Shown in pieces: positions 47,540-60,540 of a stretch of 64,000 bases of DNA; the first letter of the stretch is position 1; each line of letters starts with the position of its first letter. This stretch comes from Lumnitzera littorea. Taxonomy: Eukaryota > Streptophyta > Magnoliopsida > Myrtales > Combretaceae. A model generated the notes under the pieces. That model did no database searches, was not told the origin of the DNA, and saw only the letters and a program-made list of their open reading frames with translations. Where the stretch lies: contig JAMXBB010000011.1 in assembly GCA_024138015.1 (NCBI GenBank), positions 80,483,330-80,547,329 of the forward strand. The letters run 5' to 3'. Made by a program: the position numbers and the translations under genes.

Positions 47540-47875
47540 ATGAGGATGGGAGGTTCTCTTCCTTGGAGTGTTCATATGGTGCTTAACCATCCTTTAGCTT
47601 TTTATTTTTACTCAAATTTTGAATGGTGAATCAACCTTCTTATCTTATCTTTTTTAGTGTGTCCCAAAGTTGACATTCTTATTAAAATAGCTCTCCATTA
47701 GAATCCCCATATGGTTTTGAGGTTTAATTTATTTAACCATTTTTGACCTATCATAATTTTATATAAAAAACAGTATTAGTTCTAACAAAGCATTTACTGA
47801 TATCACTTGCTTCGTTTTAAACCTCAATTCATAGGTCCCTTTATTTTAAACTCACGGACCGTAACATATGCATGA
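47540..47875. repeat. Diverged direct repeat, copy 2 (upstream of OLA1)
   Basis: Counterpart of 46675-47080 with blocks gggaggttctcttcc...ggagtgttcata, tttttacttt-like, ttactgatatcacttgcttcg and actcacggaccgtaa. The copies are about 860 bp apart. Confidence 0.5.
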
Positions 47876-48080
47876 AAATATATAATACTTGAGTCTCTTG
47901 TTTAGGGTACTGATCTTAATTGACTTACAACACCATCTTTTTCCATCCAAACTATTCTCCGAACAACGATGATCAAAAGTTTATAATTACGCTTCTATCC
48001 TCTGAATCCGATTCACTCCATTTCACATGTTCCGGATACATCACCACCATCACTGCGCCTTCCAAAACCCTAGATAACTC

Positions 48081-48140
48081 TCCTCTCCTCTCTCTCTCTC
48101 TCCCTCCCTCCCTCCCCCTCCTTCTCTCTCCCCCGCGCGG
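48081..48140 (+). promoter_or_regulatory. CT-rich leader of OLA1
   Basis: A pyrimidine tract (CT and CCCT runs) lies 50-110 bp upstream of the ATG at 48190, ending in a short GC-rich patch (ccccgcgcgg). Such Y-patches mark plant 5' UTRs and core promoters. No clear TATA box is within 100 bp. Confidence 0.5.
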
Positions 48141-48189
48141 AAAGCTCATCGGAGCTTCTTCATTTTGATCATTTCCACAAGGACGCAAA

Positions 48190-51100
48190 ATGCCTCCAAA
48201 ATCCGCAAAAAAGGAAGCTCCAGCAGAGAAACCCATCCTCGGTCGATTCTCTTCTCACCTCAAAATAGGCATCGTATGCTTCCATTCCCATCATCTTTTA
48301 AGCTGTTTTCTGTCTTCTATATTGATATTAAGTCGTAGAGTTTATCTTCAAGTGGTAGATTTACTAAGTGGCCATACGAAGATTTCTCTTTGAATTGAAT
48401 TACGTGCCATCTTCACCTTTGATTAATTTCAATTGATGGATAAAGATAGTTTCTTTTTGTTATTATTCATTGTAGATGTTAAGGTAGTTAATTGGTCCCG
48501 GTGACTGATGTCTGTTTGATGCTTACATCCAAAGATAAGGAAAGCGATTCCATTTTTCTTTCCAAAAATGGCGAATTAGTTTCTTATTCCAAAATGGATT
48601 TTGTTAACGAGTGCCCTGTGTAGTTGTTAAGACACTACACATTTCGATGTATTTGCCTATCTCGTGACTCATTGGTAAATATGTAATAAGAAGTTTCTAG
48701 ATTCTAATAGAATACCTATACTTTATCAAGAATTGCTTGACATAGATCAATATGTTGTTGAAAAAGTCAATTCACTGATTTTCCTGAAACAAGGTGCGGT
48801 GACACTTTTGATTCACTCCTTAGCTATTGCTTGCTTGATGTAATAGAATTTCATTTTAAGTCCTTTCAACATGTACCTAAACTTGATTGATTGGATTTCC
48901 TTTGTTTCCTTTCTTTCTTTCTTTCTTTTTTTTTCCTGTTTATTTGTTTTATCAGGTTGGATTGCCAAATGTTGGAAAATCTACTCTTTTTAACACTCTC
49001 ACCAAGTTGTCGATTCCTGCTGAGAATTTCCCTTTTTGCACCATTGAACCTAATGAAGCCAGAGTGAATATCCCAGACAAGCGATTTGAGTGGCTCTGCC
49101 AACTGTACAAGCCAAAAAGCGAGGTACTTTACTTTAAGGCTTGTAGATCTTTTCATTCACAGCATTAAATATGTGAACATTATTAGATTTAGTTTCTTCC
49201 TATTTTCTGATTATTAGACTTTCTATTTTAGAAGAATTATTTTCTTGTATCAGGCCTCTTCCCTAGAGTCTTCAAATTGCTTGTTAGGGTTATCAATCCA
49301 TGCACCATTTTTGTTATGGTTGCATTAATTGATAATTAAATTTCTTCATGTATAGAATCTATACTTTTAATTAACCCAAAAAAAAAAAAAAAAACCAAAA
49401 AGGAGGCTATACTTTTGTTAGGGATAGCAGGGCTTTCTTTGTGTCTTTGTACCGGGGAGATATGCCCTTTCTTTCTGTTGTCTTCTCTTATTATCAAAAA
49501 AGTCCTTTATCTGAATTTACCCAAAAAGGACTTTCAGTGTAGCTGACAGAAGCACAAAATTCTTTTAAGCATTTTTGTTCTCGAGTAGCAAGGAGACAGT
49601 CAGTTTTTCATGTGTAGGTGTAATATAGATTTTAGAATCTTAGAGCATAATGGTAATACAAAACTGACTGTTTATTACTTATACCCATGTAGCACCAATT
49701 GGGTGATGGGTACTAGGTATAGCTTTACTTATGAAAACAAATTGCTAAGGGTCTATGTTAGAAGATGACCATATGATCTACTATATGTGGAGGAAACTTG
49801 CCACAGGTAAAAATTTTGAGCTTTAAGCCAAGACAGGAATCAGGAGTAGAAATTTTTTCTATGAATGCAATTTGTTGTGGGAAATTTAACTTCCTCTCTA
49901 AGCTGAGGAAGAAGTCATGTCATTTGAGAAGTAGTTGGGATTTTCAATGAGATTACAGAAATTTAGTGTAATGTTGAACAAAATAACTGAAGAAAACCTG
50001 ATCAGTCTTCTTGGCGTTAGACAAAGAAGCAGGATTTTCCATTGTATGATGTTCACAGGTGACATTATAATCTTTCTTTCCAGCAAGCTTATCTGTTTCT
50101 ATCTTGATGATTTTACTATGGAAAAGGATCTTTTCCAATGACTAGAACTTCTTGAGATAAAATGAAATAAAAAATTTTGTGAAAAAATGATCCTGGTCTG
50201 GAAGTTTATGGGAGATTTTTTCAATTATTTAGTTGCATGACAGGTGAAAAACTTTTAGCAGCAACATTTCCTCATATTCAAGGTTATTCCACTGAGCCTT
50301 ACCCCAAAAAATAATTATTCCACTGAGGAAGTACCTAAGGTGGCAGTTAAAAGTGAGGTATAATCTTGCTAGAAAGGATTTTTCACACTGAAACTTTTTG
50401 TAATCAGTTGTAATCTCCAACTAAAATAGCTAAGAGATAAAAAGTTGCAGCTTCATGTGGCAACTCTAGCCCTTACACAATATTTTGCTATGTTCATGCA
50501 CAACTTATCAGATTTATGAAAACTAATATCTTTTTCACTGGAAAATCTGCTAGAAAAATGAGAACTTAATGCTAGTGAAATATTCAAGGAAGGACCTCCT
50601 ACCACCAACATACTTGGAGAGACATTTAACTGAAACAATAGTCTCATCCCTTGGCCCTTTTTTTTCTCATGAGCTTGCCCATTCTTCCCTTGCCATTGGA
50701 ATTATTATCACTGGAGAGACAGCTTTGGAAATTCAACTTTTGTCATTTATCCCCAAGTATTCACTGCAGCCCCTTGCCTTAAGTAGGATCACTCTTCATC
50801 CTGTTTGCCAATACATAGGGATCCATTAACTTTCTGCTATAAAAATAAACTGTTTATTAATCTTTCATAGTCTATGATACCTTGCAAATAAGGTACAGTT
50901 CTCAATTCCTGTGTGCTTCATTCTTTTTGGATCCTAACCTATTGGAAGTTCAGATAATTAAATGATATTTACATAGCTGAAATTGCTGCTCAAGGCAAAA
51001 TGACCAGGTTTATATTTGCCATTATTCTAAATAATTTATGAGGAAAATGCTTGCAGGAGAACTTAGAAGAAGTTTTTTGTAGATAAGATTAACAACATAA

Positions 51101-54100
51101 TAAAGCCAAGGCCCTGAATATATTTTTGGGATAAGATGAATGAGAGTACATTAGTTTTCAAGAAATTAAAGGAAGAATGCAGTTAACAACTGTGGGCTTT
51201 TTGTTTAGATCTGAAAAGATTCTATGCTGTAGAATTAACTGTTTGAGCTGGTTGGCAAGTACATTTCATGTCCTTGGCATCACTAATCTGAACAAATGCA
51301 TTTCCATTTTAAATATTTAGTTGCAGAACTAACTGGATTTCTGGCAAGGTGCTGCCATATATTATGGATCTTCCATTTCTATGGTCGTGCTTGTTTTTGT
51401 CAATGTTGTACAGATTATTGGATAAATAATCTTCATTAGTTTCCAGCTTCAGTTCTCTGTCACTCTGCTGTGACCTACAGCTTAGCTGCTATATCTTGTT
51501 TATATTACCTATATCCACTAATTGATGAATAAAATGTGCAGGTATCTGCTTTCCTGGAGATTCATGATATAGCAGGACTTGTTCGAGGTGCTCATCAAGG
51601 ACAAGGCTTGGGCAACAATTTTCTGTCTCACATTCGTGCGGTTGATGGCATTTTCCATGTTTTGCGTAAGTGTGATTAGTTTCCTTTTTGTTTGTACCTA
51701 CTTATATCTTTCGTTTTTGGGAGAGTGGAAAGCTCTTAATGGTGCTATTTATTTATTAAAATATTTATTTTTTTGGGTGGGGGTAATTCTTACAGTAGAC
51801 TCCATTCATTATAATTTTGCTTTATTGACTGAACCTTTTCTGTTTTATCAACTGTGACCCTGAATCCCCTAACATTTTTTAGGCAGTTTCAAATGGTGTA
51901 ACAGAATTGTAGATATAGGGTGCACCTTTTAGGTCACTACTCATCAAACTTAGCACACATGCATGTTACAGGTTGCTATTTTCATTATGTGCATAATATA
52001 CATAAGTTGATGTCAATATGCCTTTTCAGTAATTTTTGGAATTGTGTCCACTTGTGACAATGAAATGCAATAAAAAAATTCAGTCATCTAATCAAGCAAC
52101 TGTTGACCTATCAATGGGGAAAAAAAAAGTTGTGCAATATCGAATTTGGTGCTCATTTCTGTTCGATGGCGCATTATGGTAATACATAAAAACAATGCAT
52201 GTTTACCTATGGAATGCTTACAGTTAATACTGATAAAATTGACTGAACAATATTGTTTTACATCATTATATCTTGAGCGTACAGTATATTCCTCGTGAGT
52301 TGATCTTGTGAGAGGTCGATTAAGTTAGAAACTCTTAAATAAGTTAACGCATAGAGGCTCTAATAATCTCATCATTGTTTTATCATGTCCTTATCAATTA
52401 TCAGTATAACGTGTCTCTTTAACCAATCCGTACTGTTATACTTTTTGGTAATTTAATTGAGTGACATTGGTTTTTGTGCAATAGTGATGTCGGTCGTATA
52501 AGCTCTTATTCTCTCTGTTTTTGTCGGTAAATATGATTTCTGTACTTAATTGTATGCTAGAATTGCTCAATGTAAGTGGCAGATTTTTTACTGGTAAATT
52601 AAACATCTCGGTTGTAAGAAATAATCTATTATAGCATTTACTTTGTCTTAAGTGTGGAAGTATTCTGTAATGTCCTATTGCATTCAGTTCATTTCACATC
52701 TATGTAAATAAATTGACAGTCATGTGTCTCCATTAGCTATGAAGTTCATTCACTGACTAGTATTCTTGCAATTGAAATTTAGGTGCTTTTGAGGATTCTG
52801 AAATTATACATGTTGATGACTCTGTGGATCCTGTGAGAGATTTAGAGACGATTAGTGCTGAGTTACGGCTAAAGGTATGCTCTCTTTTGAATGAACATAA
52901 TATTCAAGGTATTAAGATCCTCCTTTAAATTTGTAAGCTATTTTAATCTCTGGTTGTAGGATTTGATTCAACCCTGTTTTAGGGAAGAGGGCTGTGCATT
53001 AGCACAAAGTTAGGTTCAGCCCATGGCCTTGTACAATTTTTCATGAGAAATTCTGCCTTTACCATGATGCCAACACCCCCTTGGGGTTACTTTATGCCAC
53101 TTTATTTCTCTTGAGTGCAAGCAAGTCTCACAGTTAATATGGGGTTTTTAGATTCAATATTGTTATACCTTCTAAAACCAGTTCTGGTTAATTTTCTGAA
53201 ATAACTCTTTGCTAGTTGATTGACTCATAGTCCCTTCCCAAATTTTTGTTGTCAATAGCCAATTTGGGCAACTATATCTTAGAAGGTGGCTGCATTCTCT
53301 TTGTTCTATATTTACCGGGCCAAATGACATGTTTTTGATGAGTGAGAGTTCCTCCATTCTTGTAATGCATATACACATTTCATCATAACATCAACTTGAA
53401 TAACTTTATAAATGTTGTTGATAGCCTTTTATTTGTAAAATTATGATATGTGTAAAGGGCTCTATCCGGTTTTGGATTTTAAGCCCAATAGTTACTTCAA
53501 TTTGATTCTTTAGGTTAAAGTGACATCATTTAGGAAATCAGGTCCATGGATTGGCTTGCTTGATACCAACCCATCTCAATAAAGATCATGCACTAAAGAA
53601 TGCCTTTATTGGGCATCGATCCTAAGGGAGCCCATTTGATGATCCATTAGTGAAGGGACTAATATCGATTGTAATTGTCAACGCGATCCAACAAATGACA
53701 TTGACAACCAAGTTCTATTAAATACCAAAGTTGCTCCTCGTTTTGGGTTGAAAGAATTATATACAAACATAGTTTTTTTTGGGTGAATGAGATAATTTTA
53801 TTGCACAAAAAAATTGTACATAAGGTGTGTACAATAAATCCCAAAACCTACCATTCATGCCTAGTATCTACGTACAAACACAGCTGTGCTGCCAAATTTT
53901 CCCTTTAAAAGATCAAATAATCACTTATTTGAAGAACACAACACTCCTCATCATAGATTGTGGAATTTGATGCTATTGAGCTTTTTCACCTGTTAAAAGT
54001 GCATTAGAGCCTTTCATGATTGCCTTCTCCGCCTTGTTTCATTCTCTCTTAATCATCAACTATGTGCCATCTATGTCATTTCTCTTAGGCCCATGCATAG

Positions 54101-57100
54101 CGCGATATGCACACAACACACACGTGATCACCTTGATCAAAACCATACACTGATGCTTAACTATCCCATCAATGCAGTCTCTCTTGCCTGACTTATCAGT
54201 CTCAAACAAAAGCTGAAACATTTTTTTTTTCTCTCCCCAAATGACGTCATAGTTAATGATACAAAACTGACTACTTTTTTCTGTGGATGTATTGAAAACT
54301 TCTTAAATTGAAGGATATTGAATTTATGGAGAAGAGGACAGAGGATCTTGAGAAGAGCATGAAGAGAAGCAATGACAAGCAGTTAAAGATAGAACATGAA
54401 CTCTGTGCAAAGGTTTGTAATTAGATACTTTATGATGGTGCTATCAGGATTTGTTTGTTCTGAAGCTATATGGTCTTTCTTGCTAAGTTGTTATGTAGTT
54501 GAGTGCAAGATGGTGCTCCAATTGACAGGTTAAAGCATGGCTTGAGGATGGCAAAGATGTCCGACTAGGGGACTGGAAAGCTGCTGATATCGAGATATTG
54601 AATACATTTCAGCTGCTTACTGCAAAGCCAGTTGTCTACTTGGTAAGGTTCTGAATCCACGTTTCATAGGGTGAAAAAAGAAAGAAAAGTGAACACAATA
54701 ATGAGAACAACTCTTGAGGGATAACTTCTTAGCTTTTGTTACTGCATCTGTTAGATGCATTAAATGCTGTGCTACAGTTAGGGAACATCTTGTTATTATT
54801 GGAAAACTCCTAGATAATTTCTCCTGCTGAAGTCTGAAGGAAAACTGTTTCCAATAAATTTAAATTTGTTGTTTTTTTATTGTTTTTACCGATATTACTT
54901 TGCTAAAGATAAGGAAGAAAAGGCTACATGAGAAATTTGTGATAAATCATCACTGTTTGTATGAGTTGTTTCTTCATGAAATCAATTTTGTTGTTCTGTT
55001 GTCATATCTCACTGATACTCTCTGGTATAAATAATCAAGAAAAAAAAAAGGTCAAGAATGTCCCATAATTATATTTATTGAATCAATTGCTTTTTCTCCT
55101 ATTTATTATTATTTCACATTTCCTTTCATTATCCAAAATTATTCATGAACCATATGGATATGGTGACAGGTTAACATGAATGAAAGAGATTACCAGAGGA
55201 AGAAGAACAAGTTCCTGCCAAAGATCCATGCTTGGTATGCACATGAATTTTTTATTTCTGCTTTGAATTTCTATTGACCCAACAGTTCTTTTATAATTTA
55301 TGTACTCAAGGTACCTCTCCCTCCGCATCGATACAATAGGCGGCTAATCTGTTTTATGGTAATTGGACACAATTGGCTTCATCAGTGTTATTATCATGGC
55401 TTAGTTGGGGAATATGTTTTATTTTTTTTATAGGGTTCAGGAACATGGAGGTGAGCCAATTATACCTTTCAGTTGTGTGTTAGAGAGAAATCTCGCTGAT
55501 ATGTCACCAGAAGAAGCGGCCAAATACTGTGAGGAAAACAAAGTGCAAAGGTAAGTTGTTTTGGTCTGGTTTTATCATTTTAGAGGACTGAGGGAATGTG
55601 TGTTTTCCTTTTTGGATATTCAATGAAATAACGGGCATAATGATTTTTGAAGGGAAGCACTAACAAAAAAGGACCTGATTGGTCAATTGACAAAGTCACT
55701 TTGCCTTTTAACTATTGGAGAAACAGGGGAAGGACAGTTCCTTATCTGCCAGTCATGTTGCTTGAATCATAACCATTTTAAAGCCAGACTTTATTATGGA
55801 ATCCTGTAGTAGCTGGATAATTTACTGTTGTAACTGTTCTTGTATTGCAACCCCATAATGCCATTCCTATTTAGGTGGCTTAAAACCTTAAAGTTTATGT
55901 TATTCAACTTCTTGCTGTATAACTTGGACTGGGAATCTTTCTGTCTTTCAGTACCTACTCATAGCATTGGAACCATTCACAAACAATTGTATTGCAAATG
56001 CTGCTAAGTTTATGAGACTATGAAGAAATTGCTGATATGTTTTCATTTTACTGAATAATAGATAACTAGTTGTTCTTGCTTTTATCTTTCGAAATTTTCC
56101 GTCCTTTTGTCCTTGTTGTAGCATTTTTTTTTCCCACTATTATGTTTTTTTTTTTTTTTCCCAATTAATACGTTGTACATAATTGAGGGGTGCATTTGGT
56201 AGGATTTCAATGTTAAAAACTATTTTAATTGACCATTTTGCACAGCTTTACGTGCTCATATGATAGAGGGTCTTCATTTTTCCGTTACCCAAACATCATT
56301 TTCAGGCGATGGTATGCTCCCATTTGTTTGTGCAATAATTCTCTTGTACTAGAGCATGTTTCCCTTTAAATTTACAGCCTTATCTTAGTAAGTTTCTTTG
56401 AGATATTCTATTTGAATTTCCTTCATGGACATTTTTCATGACTACAGTAACCGATGATGTGTAAAATTTCTTTTTCTTCTTCTGTTTTGACAAGAAAATG
56501 TGGAGACACTGATTTGAATGGTTTTGCAATTCCACCAAAAATAAGCTTAAACCTTCTTTCTTGCAGTGCTCTTCCTAAGATTATAAAGACCGGGTTTTCA
56601 GCAATCAATCTCATATATTTTTTTACAGCAGGCCCAGATGAGGTAAGTTATCTGATTCTTCATCTTCTTGAATGAGATGTACAAGTCTTGATGAAATCAT
56701 AGAAGTAAAATACCAACTGGTTAGTTGGTACAAACTTATAGTCATAATTATCAAAAAGGGGAAAAAGAACCTTGCTGTCATCTAAAGGCACAGTCAGAAG
56801 CCCTGTTGGTCTCTCTCTCTCTCTCTCTCTCTTAAAGGGGATAATGGAGGTGGCCCAAAGGAATATGGGGGTCAATGAATTGACCTTGATGCCTGATGTG
56901 GGATTCTGTCCTTCCTATCAATTCAGATTATCTTCCTTACTGGTTATGCCAGTGGCAAGTCCTTTTCCATTAACTTGCATCGGGTGCTTTCGATTTGTGA
57001 CTTAGGCGCATATAGGTTTGTTACACTAAAATTAGAAGAAAGGCTAAAGGCTATTTAGCCTGATAGGTAAAAGAAATAAAAGCATTTCTCAAGTTGTACT

Positions 57101-58855
57101 GCCCATCTATAAGGAGGATGTCAAGTGTAAAAAAGCTTTTAGAACAGTGACAATTGGAGTGAGTAGTGGCACAGTGATCTTCATTTCTTTTATGTTTCCT
57201 GATCACCCATGAGTAGTCATTTCCATTAGAAAATATTATCATTTGCTGCATCATGCACACATTTCTTTAAGATTTTTCATTTGTAGTGACCATCATATTT
57301 GCTCTACGTAGGTCAAATGCTGGCAAATTAGGAGACTGTCAAAAGCACCCCAGGCTGCAGGAACCATACACTCTGATTTTGAGAAAGGGTTTATATGTGC
57401 TGAGGTAGGATCTTCCGATATTTGAATAAGATGTGCTGTCTATGTGAAATTTAGCAGCATATTGAAATGCATGATCAATTTTTAGGAGCAGTTGGTGTTT
57501 AGTTCCTCTTAGAGACTCCTGAAAAAGCATAAATATATTTTGAAGAATAATGGAAAATTGGAATAGTTTCACTTGGTTCAATGCTGACATTCTTTGCTGC
57601 TTGTGTTGTTTCATCATTTTCCATGACATGTTTTTACACACAAATAGGGGGCTGTATTGAACTAAAAGTTTACTGCCATCTTTTGTTATTATTAGACAAT
57701 GGAGTGTTTTTGTTGGATGTGTCGGTAGCAAAATTTATTATATTCTTAATTGTGAATGAAAAAGAAAAATAACTTAATAACAATTGGAACACCTCTGACA
57801 GAGGGACAAATAGTCAATTTTGAGAGAATTTATTGTCAATCTCTTTTAGATATAAATCAATCTGATTTAGAAGGAAAGAACTCCTATCAGTATCTTCATT
57901 TCAATTCAAACATAGGTTTGATTCACACTCCATGTTCTGAGAAATATTTATCATCCGAAAAGAGGAAAAACCGGAGTCCTTATCTAAAGGAATGCATTGA
58001 GAAAGGGTAGATGTACAGAGCCTTTCAACCAGATAATGCTTTTTCAACTCTCTCAGAATAGAATTTATTTATCTGTTTAAGCAAAGATCATAAATGTTTC
58101 GAACTTCAATGTATGTCTACCCTCTGATTCGGATGTTTTGATGATTTCAGGTTATGAAATTTGATGATCTGAAGGAACTTGGAAGTGAAGCTGCTGTAAA
58201 GGTATGTCAAATATTGTAATAAACGATCTATCTGATGTGGTATGTGATTCAGGAAACTTTGTCAAAACAAATAAAAATTAGGAAATAGAACGTGTATTGT
58301 TTCCATTGGAGCCCCATTACTATAGAGTATGAACCAACTTTGCTTAGATAGCTCAAGCCTAAGCACTTATAACATCCAGTCCTGCTATTTGTTTTGTTCT
58401 CAACTGTGAATGTAATGTGTGGATGTACAAGGTTAAGCTATTGCCTTTCATCTGTTGGTCTTTTAAATAAGAATTTTTATCCACATTTGATGCCAAATAG
58501 CTTATAAAGTATTTATATAGTTGGCATTCAGACAGCTGAACCGATATAGCTATATGGCCTTTGGAGACTCTGGATGAAGGCTGCCAAGTGCTGCAATATT
58601 GGTTCAGATCTTAGGATATATCCCCTTCGTCTGAATTAGGTCTCATCTAAAGATAATAGCTAAAAGATACTTATCTTCTTTTTGCTTTATCTGTTGCATT
58701 TTCATTATTTGCTCATCTAATTAATTAAAAATGTAAGAAATTGATCATCTTTACAGGCGGCTGGCAAGTATAGACAGGAGGGAAAAACATATGTTGTACA
58801 AGATGGAGACGTAATATACTTCAAGTTTAATGTGTCTGGGGGTGGCAAGAAGTAA
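48190..58855 (+). CDS. OLA1: Obg-like ATPase 1 (YchF/OLA1 family)
   Basis: A cytosolic P-loop ATPase of the TRAFAC class linked to ribosomes and stress responses. Twelve exons: 48190-48273, 48956-49123, 51542-51665, 52783-52874, 54314-54412, 54529-54642, 55170-55234, 55434-55550, 56567-56642, 57312-57404, 58151-58201, 58757-58855. All junctions are GT-AG and phases match, giving 393 residues against 394 in Arabidopsis as I recall. Domains: N-terminal G domain with P-loop GLPNVGKST (30-38), switch I region FPFCTIEPN, G3 DIAGLVRGAHQGQGLG (from 93), and an unusual G4 NMNE (229-232) in place of NKxD, which marks ATP over GTP preference in this family. A coiled helical insertion spans about 157-200. 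The C-terminal TGS domain is about 304-387 (FFTAGPDEVK, QAAGTIHSDFEKGF, AGKYRQEGK, VQDGDVI). The start gives the canonical MPPK. Intron 10 contains a plastid ycf2 fragment. Confidence 0.95.
49124..51541 (+). other. Intron 2 of OLA1 (2.4 kb)
   Basis: The longest intron of the gene, starting gtactt and ending tgcag. It contains an A-tract (49378-49394). Several frames of 60-90 codons occur but none resembles a protein family. No transposon ends recognised. Confidence 0.7.
52875..54313 (+). other. Intron 4 of OLA1 (1.4 kb)
   Basis: AT-rich intron with no internal gene or clear transposon. It starts gtatgc after cgg cta aag and ends attgaag. Confidence 0.7.
56811..56832. repeat. (CT)n microsatellite in OLA1 intron 9
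   Basis: Perfect dinucleotide run of about 11 units within the intron between 56642 and 57312. Confidence 0.85.
57765..58075 (+). pseudogene. ycf2: Nuclear plastid-DNA insertion: fragment of ycf2 in OLA1 intron 10
   Basis: Translated from about 57770, the frame reads in order TPLTEGQIVNFERIYCQ, EGKNSYQYLHFNSN, GLIHTPCSEKYL and SEKRKN...KECIEKG. This is recognisable as a stretch of the large plastid protein Ycf2. The frame meets TAG at about 58008 where Ycf2 has Gln, continues with MYRAFQ..AFSTLSE, and meets a second TAG where Ycf2 has Trp, before similarity fades near 58075. Both stops fit a single C-to-T or G-to-A change. The fragment lies in the sense direction of the host gene and has no promoter. 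It may have come directly from the plastid or through the mitochondrial genome, which often carries ycf2 pieces. Confidence 0.85.
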
Positions 58856-60540
58856 AAGTAACATATTTGCCTTAGATTGATTTGCTCATTTGAGGATTAG
58901 TAGCAGGCATGAAAATTTTCCATAAGCTAGTGAAATGATATTTTTACCTGTATCTTGCTGTTGCACTCTGGTCAGGTTTCATGATTGTATCATTGTATAA
59001 CATCATATGCTCAGTATGAGTTCAATGGTGCTCAGCTCTTGAGAGGTATCTTGTACTGTTCGAGCTTTCCAGCTTCTACCACTCTGTAAAAGGATGTAAC
59101 TCACATGTCATACCTAGAAGCTGATCTAGGATTTTATCAATGGGTGCAAAAGTATCTTAAGTACGAGTTAAAACGGCTCAGAAATATACTAATTAAGAGA
59201 GGCATTTACCAGAACTCGGAAGTCAGAATCTGAAGGTTCTATGGAAAGACCTGTTTTATATTCAGTGAATTCTCTATGAATATGTGCGGTAAAATGAATG
59301 CCGCCTCTGAGGATACTTATGTTGACTTCAAAGCTAAGCTGCGTGTTTGTTACTAAGATTGTAAACGAATCGAGTCAAGTCAAGATTGCTAAGCTCAAAT
59401 TTGATTCGAATAGAAAACTTAAAAGTTTAAACTCGATTCGAACTTAATTAAGCTTTAATTTATAAAACTGGATTTGATAAATTCAAGCTTGAGTCAATTA
59501 ATCTTATTTAGGTTTAATAATCTTAAAATGATTATAAATTTAATTAAAATAATAGTAATATTTTAATTTAGCTTAAACTTGATTAATATCTAAATTCTTT
59601 TCTATTCCAATTAGATTTGTAAGTTTATCAAGCTTAACATCATAAAGTTGGAGCTTTATTTGATAAGTTACTTGAATGGCTTTAACTCGAGCATGACTTG
59701 ACTAATGTCAAGTCAAAGTTGAGTTGCACTCGTATAACTTATAAGTAAGCTTATTTTATTTACACTACTGCTTGTTGTAATGCCTTATTTAATTACGGTC
59801 TAGGATGTGTTCTATTTGATTGTTCTGGGAACCAATTTGGGTACATGTGAACACATCTGAAGGATGAATTTGTTCTAGAAATGTGGTACTTAAATGCAAT
59901 AATAGTGGGAAGAGTGAAATAGAATACCTAAGAAAACAATTAGAGGTTAAATTTATTTGAATATTTTCAAGAAAATGGAGCTCCTTCTAAATTTACTTTT
60001 TCTTATAGTTTCCTAGTGTTATAAATCAATTGTTATTGTTTAGATATTTGGAAAAAAGATAATTCTGCAATGATGTAACACGGTATTTTAAAAATCAAGA
60101 TGACTAGCACCATTGATTTGTAACTATAGAGAAATATAGGAAAAAATAATTTTAAAGGATCTAAATCTTTTCTTCAATTTATAATTATAAACAGCTTTAG
60201 AAAAAAATGATTTTAAAGGATCGAAATCTCTTCTTCAGTTACAAGAGTTAAAACGTCACAAAGCTATCTATCACGGGGAGATTTGCTGATCAGTTTTCAA
60301 GGGTATTGCATGATTTAAACGCACTTATGGATGTCGCACTTTGCTGTTCTCTTAGGGCTTCAATAACGGGGGACTTCCGGTTAGAGCTGTTCAGAAATTT
60401 TCTTTTCTTGTTTTTTCTTAGATCCGTTTCTTCTCCCCAATTCCTTTTTGGGAATAGGAAATATGTTGGTCCATTTTCACATTCTGTAAAAAATGATGGA
60501 AAATCATTTCCTTCTAGGAAATGAGAAATCACTTCCAAGG
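58856..60540. other. 3' flank of OLA1 and intergenic sequence
   Basis: The 3' UTR probably lies within the first ~250 bp; no canonical AATAAA is evident there. At 59110-59200 gatctaggattttatcaatgggtg resembles a dispersed repeat. At 59355-59755 words like cgagtcaagtcaag appear at one end and gacttgactaatgtcaagtc at the other, hinting at an old foldback element. No gene recognised. Confidence 0.4.
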
